Below are positions 44,257 to 52,336 of a stretch of DNA of 64,000 nt, piece by piece. A program made the position numbers and the translations under genes. The DNA is from an uncultured Pelagibacteraceae bacterium (GTDB taxonomy: Bacteria > Pseudomonadota > Alphaproteobacteria > Pelagibacterales > Pelagibacteraceae), in contig CACJWN010000002.1 of the NCBI GenBank assembly GCA_902597175.1, positions 1 to 64,000 on the forward strand, written 5' to 3'. How positions within the stretch are numbered: position 1 is the stretch's first letter; each line of letters opens with the position of its first letter. The notes below the pieces were generated by a model. The model searched no databases and was not told where the DNA came from. It worked only from the letters and a program-made list of their open reading frames with translations.

Positions 44257-45549
44257 TTATGCAGCCAAAGCTTGTTTGATATCTGCGACAATGTCATCTG
44301 GATGTTCTATACCAATTGATAATCGAACATAACCTGGCGTAACACCTGCAGCTAACATTTCTTGCTCAGTTAATTGACTGTGAGTTGTTGTAGCTGGATG
44401 AATTGCTAAGCTTCTAGCATCACCAATATTTGCCACGTGGTAAAGCATTTTTAAGTTATCAATAAACTTAGCTCCTGCTTCTTTTGTGCCTAGATCCATA
44501 CCTATCAAAGATCCATAACCACCTTGCATATATTTTTTAGCTCTATCTCTAATTTCACCTTGGTAATTAGTTGGATAGATTACTTTTTTAACTTTTTTGT
44601 GCCCATCTAAGAAATTAACAACTTTTTCAGCATTGCTACAATGTTGTTTCATTCTTAAAGCTACAGTTTCCAAACCTTGAATGATTTGAAAAGCGTTGAA
44701 TGGACTTAATGGAGCACCCAAGTCTCTCAATAAAACCACTCTAGCTCTAATAACAAATGGAATATTAGCACCAGTTAATTGTGGTACTGCATCTGCCCAA
44801 ACTGCACCGTGATAACTTTGATCTGGCTCATTTAATAGAGGTTGTCTTTTTCTATCTTTAATCCAATCAAAGTTTCCACCATCTACTATTATTCCTCCAA
44901 TTGAAGTACCATGACCACCAATATATTTTGTCAAAGAGTGCATTACGATTGCAGCTCCATGAGCTAAAGGTTTACATATAACTGGTGAAGCTGTGTTATC
45001 GATAATTAAAGGTATACCTTTTTTTCTACCGATATCTGAAACTTCTTTAATTGGAAAAACACGAAGATATGGATTTGGAAGAGTCTCACCGTAGTAAGCT
45101 CTTGTTTTATCATCAGTCACTTTTTCAAAGTTTTTTGGATCTGCAGGATCTGCAAATCTAACTTCAATACCTTGTTGTCTTAAAGTATTTTTAAATAAGT
45201 TTACTGTGCCTCCATATAAGTCAGTCGAAGCAACGATGTTATCTCCAGCTTGTGCTAAGTTTTGTATACACATTGCTGAAGCAGCTTGACCTGATCCAAC
45301 CGCGCATGCCGCCACACCGCCTTCAAGCGCTGCAACTCTTTTTTCTAGCACATCAACAGTTGGGTTCATTATACGTGTGTAAATGTTACCAAACTCTTTT
45401 AGACCAAATAAATTTGCAGCATGTTCTGCATTTTTAAATTGGTAAGAAGTTGTTTGATAAATCGGAACTGCCACAGCTGTTGTAGTAGGATCAGCTCTAT
45501 AATCACTACCATGTAAGCCAATAGTTTCCGGATGTTTAAAATCAGCCAT
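44257..45549 (-). CDS. metY: O-acetylhomoserine sulfhydrylase (MetY)
   Basis: MetY is a PLP enzyme forming homocysteine from O-acetylhomoserine and sulfide or another sulfur donor. The 430-residue length fits MetY. Seen: YQTTSYQFKNAEHAANLF (about residues 31-48), ASTDLYGGTVNLF, the PLP lysine in VMHSLTKYIGGHGTSIGG (about residues 202-219) and the C-terminal SIGIEHPDDIVADI. It lies 58 bases after bhmT on the same strand, so both steps of homocysteine and methionine formation are linked under the riboswitch leader. Confidence 0.95.
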   Translation of the reverse strand: MADFKHPETIGLHGSDYRADPTTTAVAVPIYQTTSYQFKNAEHAANLFGLKEFGNIYTRIMNPTVDVLEKRVAALEGGVAACAVGSGQAASAMCIQNLAQAGDNIVASTDLYGGTVNLFKNTLRQQGIEVRFADPADPKNFEKVTDDKTRAYYGETLPNPYLRVFPIKEVSDIGRKKGIPLIIDNTASPVICKPLAHGAAIVMHSLTKYIGGHGTSIGGIIVDGGNFDWIKDRKRQPLLNEPDQSYHGAVWADAVPQLTGANIPFVIRARVVLLRDLGAPLSPFNAFQIIQGLETVALRMKQHCSNAEKVVNFLDGHKKVKKVIYPTNYQGEIRDRAKKYMQGGYGSLIGMDLGTKEAGAKFIDNLKMLYHVANIGDARSLAIHPATTTHSQLTEQEMLAAGVTPGYVRLSIGIEHPDDIVADIKQALAA

Positions 45550-45592
45550 TGATTTTCCCCCTTATTGTTTCTCTTGTCGTTTCTTTTTTCAT
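45542..45592 (-). CDS. 16-codon ORF overlapping the metY start
   Basis: AAGGAGG directly follows the bhmT stop and lies 10 bases before an ATG that opens MKKETTRETIRGKING. The TGA overlaps the metY ATG (ATGGCTGA). metY also has its own AGGGGG site. It may be a coupling peptide or chance; a TATAAT in the same stretch could instead be a promoter. Confidence 0.25.
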   Translation of the reverse strand: MKKETTRETIRGKING

Positions 45593-45607
45593 ATTATTAT
45601 AGCCTCC

Positions 45608-46666
45608 TTACGCTACTTTTCCATACTCTTTCATGTGCTTAGGTATACGTTTATTATTACCGTACATGAAATGGTTGGACATATTTTCCCTAAATCTGCT
45701 TGCCGGAACTCTTAATCCAATAGCTTCAGCTACCTCTCTGATATGTATTGGACTTGCTCCACAGCAAACACCTATGTACTTGACGCCTAAATCAAATACC
45801 TCTTTTGCAAAATTTCCAATCTCATATCTATTGCATTGCAATGGATCCAAAGCAGTAGGGAAAGTTCTGCCATGAGGAGATGGACAACTACATCCATTAT
45901 TATCTGGAAGATTAAAAAATGTTGGATGCTTTTCAGTTGTTCTGTAAGGAACAGGTAAAGCAGCAACATGACATTTTAATTCTTTTCTTATTTTTTTAAT
46001 ATAAGGAAGCATTGTAGCCGGACCTCTAAAACAATTCAAACCAACAACATCAGCTCCAAGTTCCTCTAACTTTTTGCACGTTTCAAGAATCGTATAACCA
46101 TCTCTCATTTTATTTTCACCCATTGGGGAAATCGTAATGACTGATGGAAGACCAGATTTTTTTATTTCTTCAAGTGCCGCAAATGCCTCTTCAGCATAGT
46201 AAAAAGTTTCACCAATTATAAAATCAGCTTTCTCTTCTTTTGCCCAAGTTACCATTTCAGCAAACATATTTTTTACTTGAGTTTGAATTTTAGGGTTATT
46301 TGCTTCCCAAATATTACTGTTAGAAATGTTACCGGCCATCAAACTTACACCTAAACCCTTAGGTGGATTATCAGCACATTTTCTTGCAATTCTTAAAGCA
46401 GCTCTATTCAAAGGCTCAAGCAAATGCTCCTTATCGATCACTCTCATTTTTTCTCTATGACCATTATATGTAAATGCTTGAACGATGTTAGAACCTGCGT
46501 GTTGAAATTCTTTATGAAGATTTTCCAATACTTCAGGATGTTCGAGTGCTACTTCAGGAACAAATTCACCAGAAGTTAAATAACCTCTTCGTTCCATTTC
46601 AAATAAATAACCTTCAGCACAAATTAAAGGTTTTTTCTTTAATGTTTCTAATAAAATATTACTCAT
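45608..46666 (-). CDS. bhmT: Betaine-homocysteine S-methyltransferase
   Basis: This zinc enzyme methylates homocysteine to methionine, with glycine betaine (or a related methyl donor such as DMSP) as the likely donor. The 352-residue protein has the homocysteine S-methyltransferase core with GLNCFRGPATM (zinc Cys, about residue 216) and GVCCGASPIHIREVA (the two adjacent zinc Cys, about residues 298-299). A GGAGAG site precedes the ATG by 3 bases but is buried in a hairpin. The upstream SAM-II element supports methionine-cycle control. Confidence 0.92.
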   Translation of the reverse strand: MSNILLETLKKKPLICAEGYLFEMERRGYLTSGEFVPEVALEHPEVLENLHKEFQHAGSNIVQAFTYNGHREKMRVIDKEHLLEPLNRAALRIARKCADNPPKGLGVSLMAGNISNSNIWEANNPKIQTQVKNMFAEMVTWAKEEKADFIIGETFYYAEEAFAALEEIKKSGLPSVITISPMGENKMRDGYTILETCKKLEELGADVVGLNCFRGPATMLPYIKKIRKELKCHVAALPVPYRTTEKHPTFFNLPDNNGCSCPSPHGRTFPTALDPLQCNRYEIGNFAKEVFDLGVKYIGVCCGASPIHIREVAEAIGLRVPASRFRENMSNHFMYGNNKRIPKHMKEYGKVA

Positions 46667-46724
46667 GTTCTCTCCAATTAACCGGAGAGAGATGAAATCT
46701 GTAGAGGGAGTTTATTGATTTCAT
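46659..46724 (-). CDS. 21-codon leader ORF overlapping the bhmT start
   Basis: AGGAG (46731-46735) lies 6 bases before an ATG that opens MKSINSLYRF and ends HE-TAA after the bhmT ATG, overlapping it by 8 bases in another frame. Its translation would unfold both downstream hairpins. Whether it is translated is unknown. Confidence 0.4.
   Translation of the reverse strand: MKSINSLYRFHLSPVNWREHE
46669..46690 (-). promoter_or_regulatory. Hairpin sequestering the bhmT ribosome binding site
   Basis: On the minus strand TCTCTCC and GGAGAGA form a perfect 7-bp stem around an 8-base loop; the 3' arm is the bhmT Shine-Dalgarno. It touches a second perfect 10-bp hairpin at 46690-46726 (AGATGAAATC/GATTTCATCT), whose 5' arm holds the leader-ORF ATG. 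Confidence 0.6.
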
Positions 46725-46726
46725 CT

Positions 46727-46787
46727 ACTACTCCTTTTTAGTACTTCGGCATATGCCAGGTGTACAATATGGTTCAAATACCCGGTT
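46727..46787 (-). promoter_or_regulatory. Candidate SAM-V riboswitch (translational)
   Basis: Between the SAM-II terminator and bhmT lies a segment with nested inverted repeats (GTAC...GTAC around GGCATATGCC) followed by ACTAAAAAGGAGTAG, so a pseudoknot could hide the AGGAG. A tandem SAM-II and SAM-V arrangement is known in Pelagibacter. The call rests on position and partial motif recall; boundaries are approximate. Confidence 0.5.
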
Positions 46788-46804
46788 TAATTTTAGATTG
46801 TTCC

Positions 46805-46833
46805 AAAAAAAAACCACCGGCTAAAGCGGTGGT
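46805..46833 (-). terminator. Intrinsic terminator of the SAM-II riboswitch
   Basis: On the minus strand ACCACCG and CGGTGGT form a 7-bp GC-rich stem with loop CTTTAGC, followed by a run of nine T. It directly follows the SAM-II aptamer and precedes bhmT, fitting SAM-dependent premature termination. Confidence 0.85.
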
Positions 46834-46845
46834 CTGAAGACTTGT

Positions 46846-46897
46846 GCGCTTTAGCTGGATTTATAAAGCGCCCGCAAGTTGCCTTAACTCGGCGCTG
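46846..46897 (-). promoter_or_regulatory. SAM-II riboswitch aptamer
   Basis: The minus strand reads GCGCCGAGTTAAGGCAACTTG then CGGGCGC and TTTATAAATCCAGCTAAAG, matching the SAM-II (metA-type) pseudoknot: a GCGC stem, U/A-rich loop and the conserved GATAAAT-x-x-AGCTAAA-like 3' strand. It starts at the predicted transcription start and is followed by a terminator. High SAM should reduce bhmT-metY expression. Confidence 0.85.
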
Positions 46898-46902
46898 ACA
46901 GG

Positions 46903-46932
46903 TATATAGCAAAAATTTTATATCTCTGTCAA
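46903..46932 (-). promoter_or_regulatory. bhmT-metY promoter
   Basis: A perfect TTGACA (46927-46932) and TATATA (46903-46908), 18 bases apart on the minus strand, sit between the gshB stop and the aptamer. Confidence 0.75.
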
Positions 46933-46939
46933 CATGTAA

Positions 46940-47857
46940 TTAAATATTATTCCAGAACACCTTTGCAAGGTTTATTCCAGACAAATCTTTATATGCAGCC
47001 AGTCCAGTAGGGCTAGTTACATTAATATCACCTATTAATTTTTCTTGAATAAAATCAATTCCAGCAAAATATATCTTATTATTAACCAGTAATTTACCAA
47101 TTACTTTACTTGCTTTAACCTCTTTTTTTGTAAGTTTAGTTAATTTAGCCTGTGCTCCCTTGCTCATGTTCGATAAAATACTACCTTTTTTTGGCACTCT
47201 AGATATTGCGCCTACAATCTTTCCTTTAATAATAAATACTCTTTTATCTCCTTTAGAAACCCCAGGTAAAAACTTTTGAAAAAATACATGATTATGCTTT
47301 TTTATTAATTTTTTTATTATACTAGCATTAAAAGATTTTAATAAAATAACGCTATTTCCACTAAAACCATTAATAGGTTTAGCTACAACAGCTTTATATC
47401 TTTTAAAAAAATTCCTTATCTCATTAAGATTTTCACTGATTAGAGTAGGAGGCATATACCTCATAAAATTAATAGAAAAAAGCTTTTCAGAAACATTTCT
47501 TACTGCTGATGGATTATTGATTATCTTTACTTTTTTGGAAATATGGTTAAGCAAAAACGTTGTATATAAATAACGATTATCAAAAGGAGGATCATTTCTA
47601 ATTAGAATGACCTTTGATTTTTCAAGTTTAAAATTGATCGTTTTTAATAATGTGTAAAATTTCTTTTTGCTATTAAGAATCTTAATATGCTTACATAAAG
47701 CTACGACTTTTCCATTTAAAAAACTTAAATTTTCTGGTTCAAAATAAAATATTTTGTAACCTCTTTTTTGCGCCTCTGCAGCCAGGAGTATGGTCGTATC
47801 TGTTTTAAGATTTACTCTTTTAAGATCAGAACCCTGAATAGCTAAAATTTTCGTCAT
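46940..47857 (-). CDS. gshB: Glutathione synthetase
   Basis: GshB is the ATP-grasp enzyme adding glycine to gamma-glutamylcysteine. The 305 residues show the N-terminal KTDTTILLAAEAQKRGY, NDPPFDNRYLYTT (about residues 108-120), the grasp motif AKPINGFSGNSVILL and the RVFIIKGKIVGAISRVPKKG strand, all matching prokaryotic GshB, with the ending INVTSPTGL. Its start overlaps gshA by 32 bases, so the two steps of glutathione synthesis are coupled. Confidence 0.93.
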   Translation of the reverse strand: MTKILAIQGSDLKRVNLKTDTTILLAAEAQKRGYKIFYFEPENLSFLNGKVVALCKHIKILNSKKKFYTLLKTINFKLEKSKVILIRNDPPFDNRYLYTTFLLNHISKKVKIINNPSAVRNVSEKLFSINFMRYMPPTLISENLNEIRNFFKRYKAVVAKPINGFSGNSVILLKSFNASIIKKLIKKHNHVFFQKFLPGVSKGDKRVFIIKGKIVGAISRVPKKGSILSNMSKGAQAKLTKLTKKEVKASKVIGKLLVNNKIYFAGIDFIQEKLIGDINVTSPTGLAAYKDLSGINLAKVFWNNI

Positions 47858-49169
47858 GATTTACTAAAAAGTTTAAGTTGTTTGTTTTGTTATATTGTTC
47901 AATCAATATTTCTGCTCTAGTTTTTTTATTCTTAATAATTTCCTCTATATGTTTTAAGTAGATTGTCTCATTTTTTCCACTTTTATTAAGCTCATTTCTT
48001 TTATCTAAGCCTTTTTTAGAAATATCTAAAAATATTTTTGCCCAATCAATTAATTTTTTATTTTTTAGCAAAGTGTTTAATCCTTGTTTGGGCGCGTTTA
48101 AATATGCATCCATTACTTCTTCTTTTTTCCAGTTTTTAATTATTTCATAAGTCTCATCTAAAGATCCATAAATTAATCCAGTAAAAAACGAGGGGCCGTT
48201 ACAAATACAGCCAAAATTACATGTATCTAAAGATCTAAATTCTATAACTTGCTTTAATCTTATCTCAGTAAAAATAGTGCCTAGGTGATTTTCAAAATCT
48301 TCTAAAGAGGGCTTTTCTCCTTTAAGAAAATTTAAACTACCATCTAAAAAGTCTTTAAAAGTTTGACCATTGGGTGAGAAATATTTTCCTTTTTTTTTAA
48401 GAAATAAAATTGGGTAATTGATTGCATAATCAATATATTTTTCAAAATTTAGTTTTTCAAAAGTAATTGGCATTATTCCGCCTCTATTAGTTTCTTGCCA
48501 AACTTTTCCTCTATAAGATAAAAAACCTGAAAGCTTGTTTTCATTAAAAGGAGAGTTTGCAAAAAGAGCAATAGTTAAGGGAGCTAAATAGTTTCCAATT
48601 TTAAATTTTTTTTCAAAATCTTCTTCAGAAGTGTAATCATAATTAATCTGAATACCGGCAGTTTTGTACATCATATCTAAACTTAATCTCCCGCCTTTTG
48701 GCATTTCTGATGTCATAATTTTGTAACGCTCTTTAGGGCTTTTAGGGATTTCAATTAATTTATTAAAAGGATCGTATGCAATAGATGAAGTTGTGATAGA
48801 GGCAGAGCTAAAAACTTCTTTCAATTCATTGAAATGAGAACTATTTTCTGAACAAACTAAATGTATATTTTTAAAAGGTGCACCTGATAATTCATATTGA
48901 AACCCTGGCTCAGTAGTAATCTTTTGATTTTCCCTTTTTAAACCAATTATTTTATCTTTTTCATATTGAAGCTCCCAACCATTATTTTGTAGGAGTTTAA
49001 ATATTTTTTTTATCTCTTCATAATCAATTCTTTTGAGATCTTTTTTATTAAAAAGAAATTTTTCATGCTCAACACCTATTCTAAGTTGATTATCCTCTTT
49101 TATTCCGTCGGTGAAATATTTAATTAATTGGCTTTTATTTTCTATGAGTGTAGGTGAATTTTTAATCAA
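47826..49169 (-). CDS. gshA: Glutamate-cysteine ligase (proteobacterial/plant type)
   Basis: GshA joins glutamate and cysteine using ATP, the first glutathione step. The 447-residue protein has IGVEHEKFLF (about residues 31-40), EPGFQYELSGAPF (about residues 92-104), and the SYRGKVWQETNRGG and RSLDTCNFG segments of the plant and alphaproteobacterial class. It overlaps the VOC gene by 8 bases upstream and gshB downstream, forming one transcript. Confidence 0.93.
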   Translation of the reverse strand: MIKNSPTLIENKSQLIKYFTDGIKEDNQLRIGVEHEKFLFNKKDLKRIDYEEIKKIFKLLQNNGWELQYEKDKIIGLKRENQKITTEPGFQYELSGAPFKNIHLVCSENSSHFNELKEVFSSASITTSSIAYDPFNKLIEIPKSPKERYKIMTSEMPKGGRLSLDMMYKTAGIQINYDYTSEEDFEKKFKIGNYLAPLTIALFANSPFNENKLSGFLSYRGKVWQETNRGGIMPITFEKLNFEKYIDYAINYPILFLKKKGKYFSPNGQTFKDFLDGSLNFLKGEKPSLEDFENHLGTIFTEIRLKQVIEFRSLDTCNFGCICNGPSFFTGLIYGSLDETYEIIKNWKKEEVMDAYLNAPKQGLNTLLKNKKLIDWAKIFLDISKKGLDKRNELNKSGKNETIYLKHIEEIIKNKKTRAEILIEQYNKTNNLNFLVNHDENFSYSGF

Positions 49170-49554
49170 ACGTCTTCAACTCTAATACATTTCCATTTGG
49201 ATCTTCAATAAAAAATGTATTCTGTTCAAACTCAGTTCCCTCAAACCTTGTGTAGGGCTTATCAATATAATTTATTTTATTGGCTTCAATATTAGATTTG
49301 ATTCTATTAAAAACTTCTTTTTTTAAATGTACGCCAAAGTGCGGGACTGGAACTTGCCCCATATCTACATCATGTCTCTCTCTAGGCAGTTTCATAGATG
49401 TTTGGTGTAAAGTAAGTTCGTTACCCCAAAAATCTATATCAACCCATTTGCCATCTTCACGATTACCAGTTTTGCACCCTAAAATATCAGTGTAAAAAGC
49501 CTCCGCTTTTTTTAAATCTCCCGCAGGGATAGCTAAATGAAATGAATTACTCAT
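49162..49554 (-). CDS. VOC-superfamily (glyoxalase-like) protein
   Basis: The 130-residue protein has paired beta-alpha-beta-beta-beta modules: [22 protein letters not shown] at the start and [10 protein letters not shown] to [18 protein letters not shown] at the end, giving candidate metal ligands His and Glu. Its position at the head of gshA-gshB suggests a thiol-conjugate role such as glyoxalase or fosfomycin-resistance-like chemistry, but the substrate is unknown. Confidence 0.8.
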   Translation of the reverse strand: MSNSFHLAIPAGDLKKAEAFYTDILGCKTGNREDGKWVDIDFWGNELTLHQTSMKLPRERHDVDMGQVPVPHFGVHLKKEVFNRIKSNIEANKINYIDKPYTRFEGTEFEQNTFFIEDPNGNVLELKTFD

Positions 49555-49609
49555 GCAGACTTATATATATTCTTCTTTAAATTTTTCAAGTAGTCATTAT
49601 ATACATATT

Positions 49610-50185
49610 ATGATCGAGTATTTAGAGTCTATTAAAAAAAGAGATCCTGCGGCAAAATCCATACTGAGTATCATTCTTACTTACCCAGGGGTTAAGGCAG
49701 TTTTCTTTCACCAAATTTCTAACTTCTTTTACAAGGCTGGCTTTGATCTTGTCGCTAGGATAATTTCACAAACAGTAAGATTTTTTACTGGCATAGAAAT
49801 ACATCCGGGAGCAAAGCTTGGAAAAAATTTATTTATTGATCATGGAATGGGTGTAGTGATTGGTGAAACTTCTGAAGTAGGAGATAATGTAACTATTTAT
49901 CACGCAGTTACTCTTGGAGGAAGTTCTCCTAGTATAGATAGTGAAAAACAACGTCACGAGAAAAGACATCCTACTATTGGTCACGATGTTGTAATCGGTT
50001 CTGGTGCTCAAATTATTGGTCCAGTAAAAGTTGGAAATAATTCTAGAATAGCAGCTAACGCGGTTGTTGTGAAAGATGTTCCAGAAAATGCAACAATGGT
50101 TGGAATCCCTGCTAAAGCAGTCAAGTTAGACAATAAAGGTAACTTTAGACCTTACGGTGTTGATGATAAAGTAAAAGATGAATAA
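49610..50185 (+). CDS. cysE: Serine O-acetyltransferase
   Basis: CysE makes O-acetylserine, the cysteine precursor. Seen: an N-terminal helical part ([25 protein letters not shown]) and a left-handed beta-helix of hexapeptide repeats with [23 protein letters not shown] (catalytic His) and YHAVTLGGS. The track start at 49553 adds 19 residues of unlikely sequence overlapping the divergent gene; the ATG at 49610 begins the conserved N-terminus and gives 191 residues. It overlaps msrB by 8 bases. Confidence 0.93.
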   Translation: MIEYLESIKKRDPAAKSILSIILTYPGVKAVFFHQISNFFYKAGFDLVARIISQTVRFFTGIEIHPGAKLGKNLFIDHGMGVVIGETSEVGDNVTIYHAVTLGGSSPSIDSEKQRHEKRHPTIGHDVVIGSGAQIIGPVKVGNNSRIAANAVVVKDVPENATMVGIPAKAVKLDNKGNFRPYGVDDKVKDE

Positions 50186-50555
50186 GGATTGGGATCCAAA
50201 TTTAACTCCAGAACAAAATTATGTTTTGAAACAAGAGGGCACCGAGTCACCTGGCAGCAGTCCATTGAACCAGGAAAAAAGAGAAGGTTCTTATCATTGC
50301 GTTGGATGTGGAACAAAATTATTTGAATCTTCTACTAAATACGAAAGCGGTTCTGGTTGGCCTTCCTTTTTCGAATCTATTCCTGGTGTATTTGAGGAAA
50401 AAAAAGATATGCACATAGGTTATCCGAGGACCGAATATCATTGCAAAAAATGTGGAGGTCATCACGGTCATGTATTTGATGACGGTCCAAAACCTACTGG
50501 AAAACGGTATTGTAACAACGGTATCTGTTTAGTCTTTAAACCAAAAGGCGAGTAG
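50178..50555 (+). CDS. msrB: Peptide-methionine (R)-S-oxide reductase MsrB
   Basis: MsrB repairs oxidised methionine in proteins. In 125 residues I see the opening [20 protein letters not shown], two zinc CxxC pairs (CVGCG and CKKCG), [17 protein letters not shown] and the catalytic cysteine in GKRYCNNG. A further Cys two residues after NNG (GIC) is present. It is coupled to cysE in a sulfur-related operon. Confidence 0.94.
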   Translation: MNKDWDPNLTPEQNYVLKQEGTESPGSSPLNQEKREGSYHCVGCGTKLFESSTKYESGSGWPSFFESIPGVFEEKKDMHIGYPRTEYHCKKCGGHHGHVFDDGPKPTGKRYCNNGICLVFKPKGE

Positions 50556-50670
50556 TTATTCACAAACCAATTAAGTGTTTTAATACAACTTATCAAAAAA
50601 TTATAATCATCCTTGTCATGTCCTCTAGACCAAGGCGACACAAGTTTGTAAGATTATCATTTCATCCACC

Positions 50671-51228
50671 ATGAAGAAGCAAATTATTTCCCTATTTATA
50701 ATTATATTTTCGTTAATTTCATTTAATAATCACGCATCAGAACAAAATTGGAAACCAGCTCAGGATGGAGATAAAATTATTTTAATCAGACATGCTAAAG
50801 CACCTGGAGGGGGTGACCCAGAGGGATTTAAGATTAAAGACTGTAAAACTCAAAGGAATTTGGATGAAGTTGGTATAAATCAATCAAAAAAAATTGGTAA
50901 ACTCTTCAAAGAAAAAAAAATTAAGATTGATCAAGTATTATCAAGTCAATGGTGCAGATGTAAGGATACTGCAAAATATGCTTTTGGAAATTTTAAAGAA
51001 TTTTCCGCTTTAAACTCTACTTATACTCCGCCATATGACCAAAATGAAAAACAACAGATTAAAGACTTAAAGAGCTATGTAAATAAATGGAAAGGAAAAG
51101 GAGGAAATTTAGTTTTAGTTACTCATTATGTTATTATATTAGCAATAACTGGAGAAACAGCAAGATCTGGTGAATTAGTTATTACAGATAAGAATTTTAA
51201 AGTTTTATCTAAAATTGATACTTTTTAA
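50671..51228 (+). CDS. Exported histidine-phosphatase-family protein
   Basis: The 185-residue protein has a signal peptide (about residues 1-22, cleavage near NHASEQ) and a histidine phosphatase fold: ILIRHAKAPGG (nucleophile His, about residue 40), NLDEVGINQSKKIGKLF, SSQWCRCKDTA and LVTHYVIILAITG (second His). It probably dephosphorylates a small molecule in the periplasm; the substrate is unknown. The 115-base gap before it shows no gene, only a CTTGTC/GACACAAG-like imperfect inverted repeat. Confidence 0.8.
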   Translation: MKKQIISLFIIIFSLISFNNHASEQNWKPAQDGDKIILIRHAKAPGGGDPEGFKIKDCKTQRNLDEVGINQSKKIGKLFKEKKIKIDQVLSSQWCRCKDTAKYAFGNFKEFSALNSTYTPPYDQNEKQQIKDLKSYVNKWKGKGGNLVLVTHYVIILAITGETARSGELVITDKNFKVLSKIDTF

Positions 51229-51569
51229 AAAAATATAAAATATCCAACGGTTATTAAAATTAAATACTCAATAAATGTTTTAATTTTTAAAAGGGTGTTT
51301 TTATCTTGAAATTTGTTATTGATAAATAAAGTTAATCGAGCAAAAGCCAAGTGGACTAAAACAATACTAAGAGCTATTCCAAGGAAAGCATGGTAAAAAC
51401 TAAAATTTTTAAGCCCATAAAAGCAAGCAGCTATAAACGTAAACCAGGAAATATTTGTTACAAATAATGTAATCAAAATACCTGATCCTTTTTTAAAAAT
51501 ACTTTGGGATTTTATGAAAGTGTAAGACCACAAAAGGGTGAATAAAAAACCTACATATTTAATTATCAT
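51225..51569 (-). CDS. Small four-helix membrane protein, unknown function
   Basis: The 114-residue product is strongly hydrophobic with about four transmembrane segments and a short basic loop (NNKFQDKNTLLKIKTF). I do not recognise the family. It overlaps the stop of the convergent phosphatase gene by 4 bases and diverges from ccdA across 50 bases. Confidence 0.6.
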   Translation of the reverse strand: MIIKYVGFLFTLLWSYTFIKSQSIFKKGSGILITLFVTNISWFTFIAACFYGLKNFSFYHAFLGIALSIVLVHLAFARLTLFINNKFQDKNTLLKIKTFIEYLILITVGYFIFF

Positions 51570-51619
51570 GAGCCAATATTGTAATTGCGGTCAAGTTCAA
51601 AGGCAAATATAAAGTTCAT

Positions 51620-52336
51620 ATGATCATCAAACTTGCTTTAGCTTTTGGAGCCGGATTTATAAGTTTTCTTACACCTTGTGTACTTCCAATTATCCCTGGT
51701 TATATTTCTTATATTACTGGAAAAGATTTAGGAGAAATAGATAAAAACAAATCAATAGTTCTGACTAAAACTATTCTTTTTTCATTAGGTTTCTCATTTG
51801 TTTTTATAACACTTGGAGCGGCCGCCTCTGCAATAGGGAACGTGCTTCTTTTCTTTTCTAATGAATTACGGATTGTTGCAGGATTAATAATTATTATTTT
51901 CTCATTACAAATGTTAGGTTTTTTAAATTTTTCTTTTTTAAACACTGAAAAAAGAATTGAAACTAATTCAAATTATAAAGATAATTATGCATTTCCTTTT
52001 ATAGTTGGCGCGGCTTTTGCTTTTGGTTGGACACCTTGCATTGGTCCGGTTTTAGGATCTATAATTGCTTTATCTGCAACCGAGGCTACGATTAGTAAAG
52101 GAATTTTATTATTATCATTTTACTCCTTAGGATTAGCTATTCCATTTATATTATCAGGATACTATATGAGTAGATTTTTAAATTCTAAAAAAGGTTTTGG
52201 AAAATATTATAGAACTATTACAAAATCTGGCGGAGCCATTCTATTAATTACTGGCATCTTGATTACTACAAATTATATTCAAGTAATAAGTTATTATATT
52301 TTGACGACCTTCCCAATTCTCGCTAAAGTTGGTTAA
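51620..52336 (+). CDS. ccdA: CcdA/DsbD-like thiol-disulfide membrane transporter
   Basis: CcdA passes reducing electrons from cytoplasmic thioredoxin across the inner membrane, mainly for cytochrome c maturation. The 238-residue protein has six hydrophobic segments and the two redox cysteines in SFLTPCVLPIIPGYISY (about residue 22) and AFGWTPCIGPVLG (about residue 138). It overlaps the ribokinase-like gene by one base. Confidence 0.92.
   Translation: MIIKLALAFGAGFISFLTPCVLPIIPGYISYITGKDLGEIDKNKSIVLTKTILFSLGFSFVFITLGAAASAIGNVLLFFSNELRIVAGLIIIIFSLQMLGFLNFSFLNTEKRIETNSNYKDNYAFPFIVGAAFAFGWTPCIGPVLGSIIALSATEATISKGILLLSFYSLGLAIPFILSGYYMSRFLNSKKGFGKYYRTITKSGGAILLITGILITTNYIQVISYYILTTFPILAKVG

Noticed and set aside
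49553-49609. N-terminal extension of CysE in the ORF track
   Set aside because: It does not resemble CysE and lies in the promoter region of the divergent VOC gene; the ATG at 49610 fits the family.
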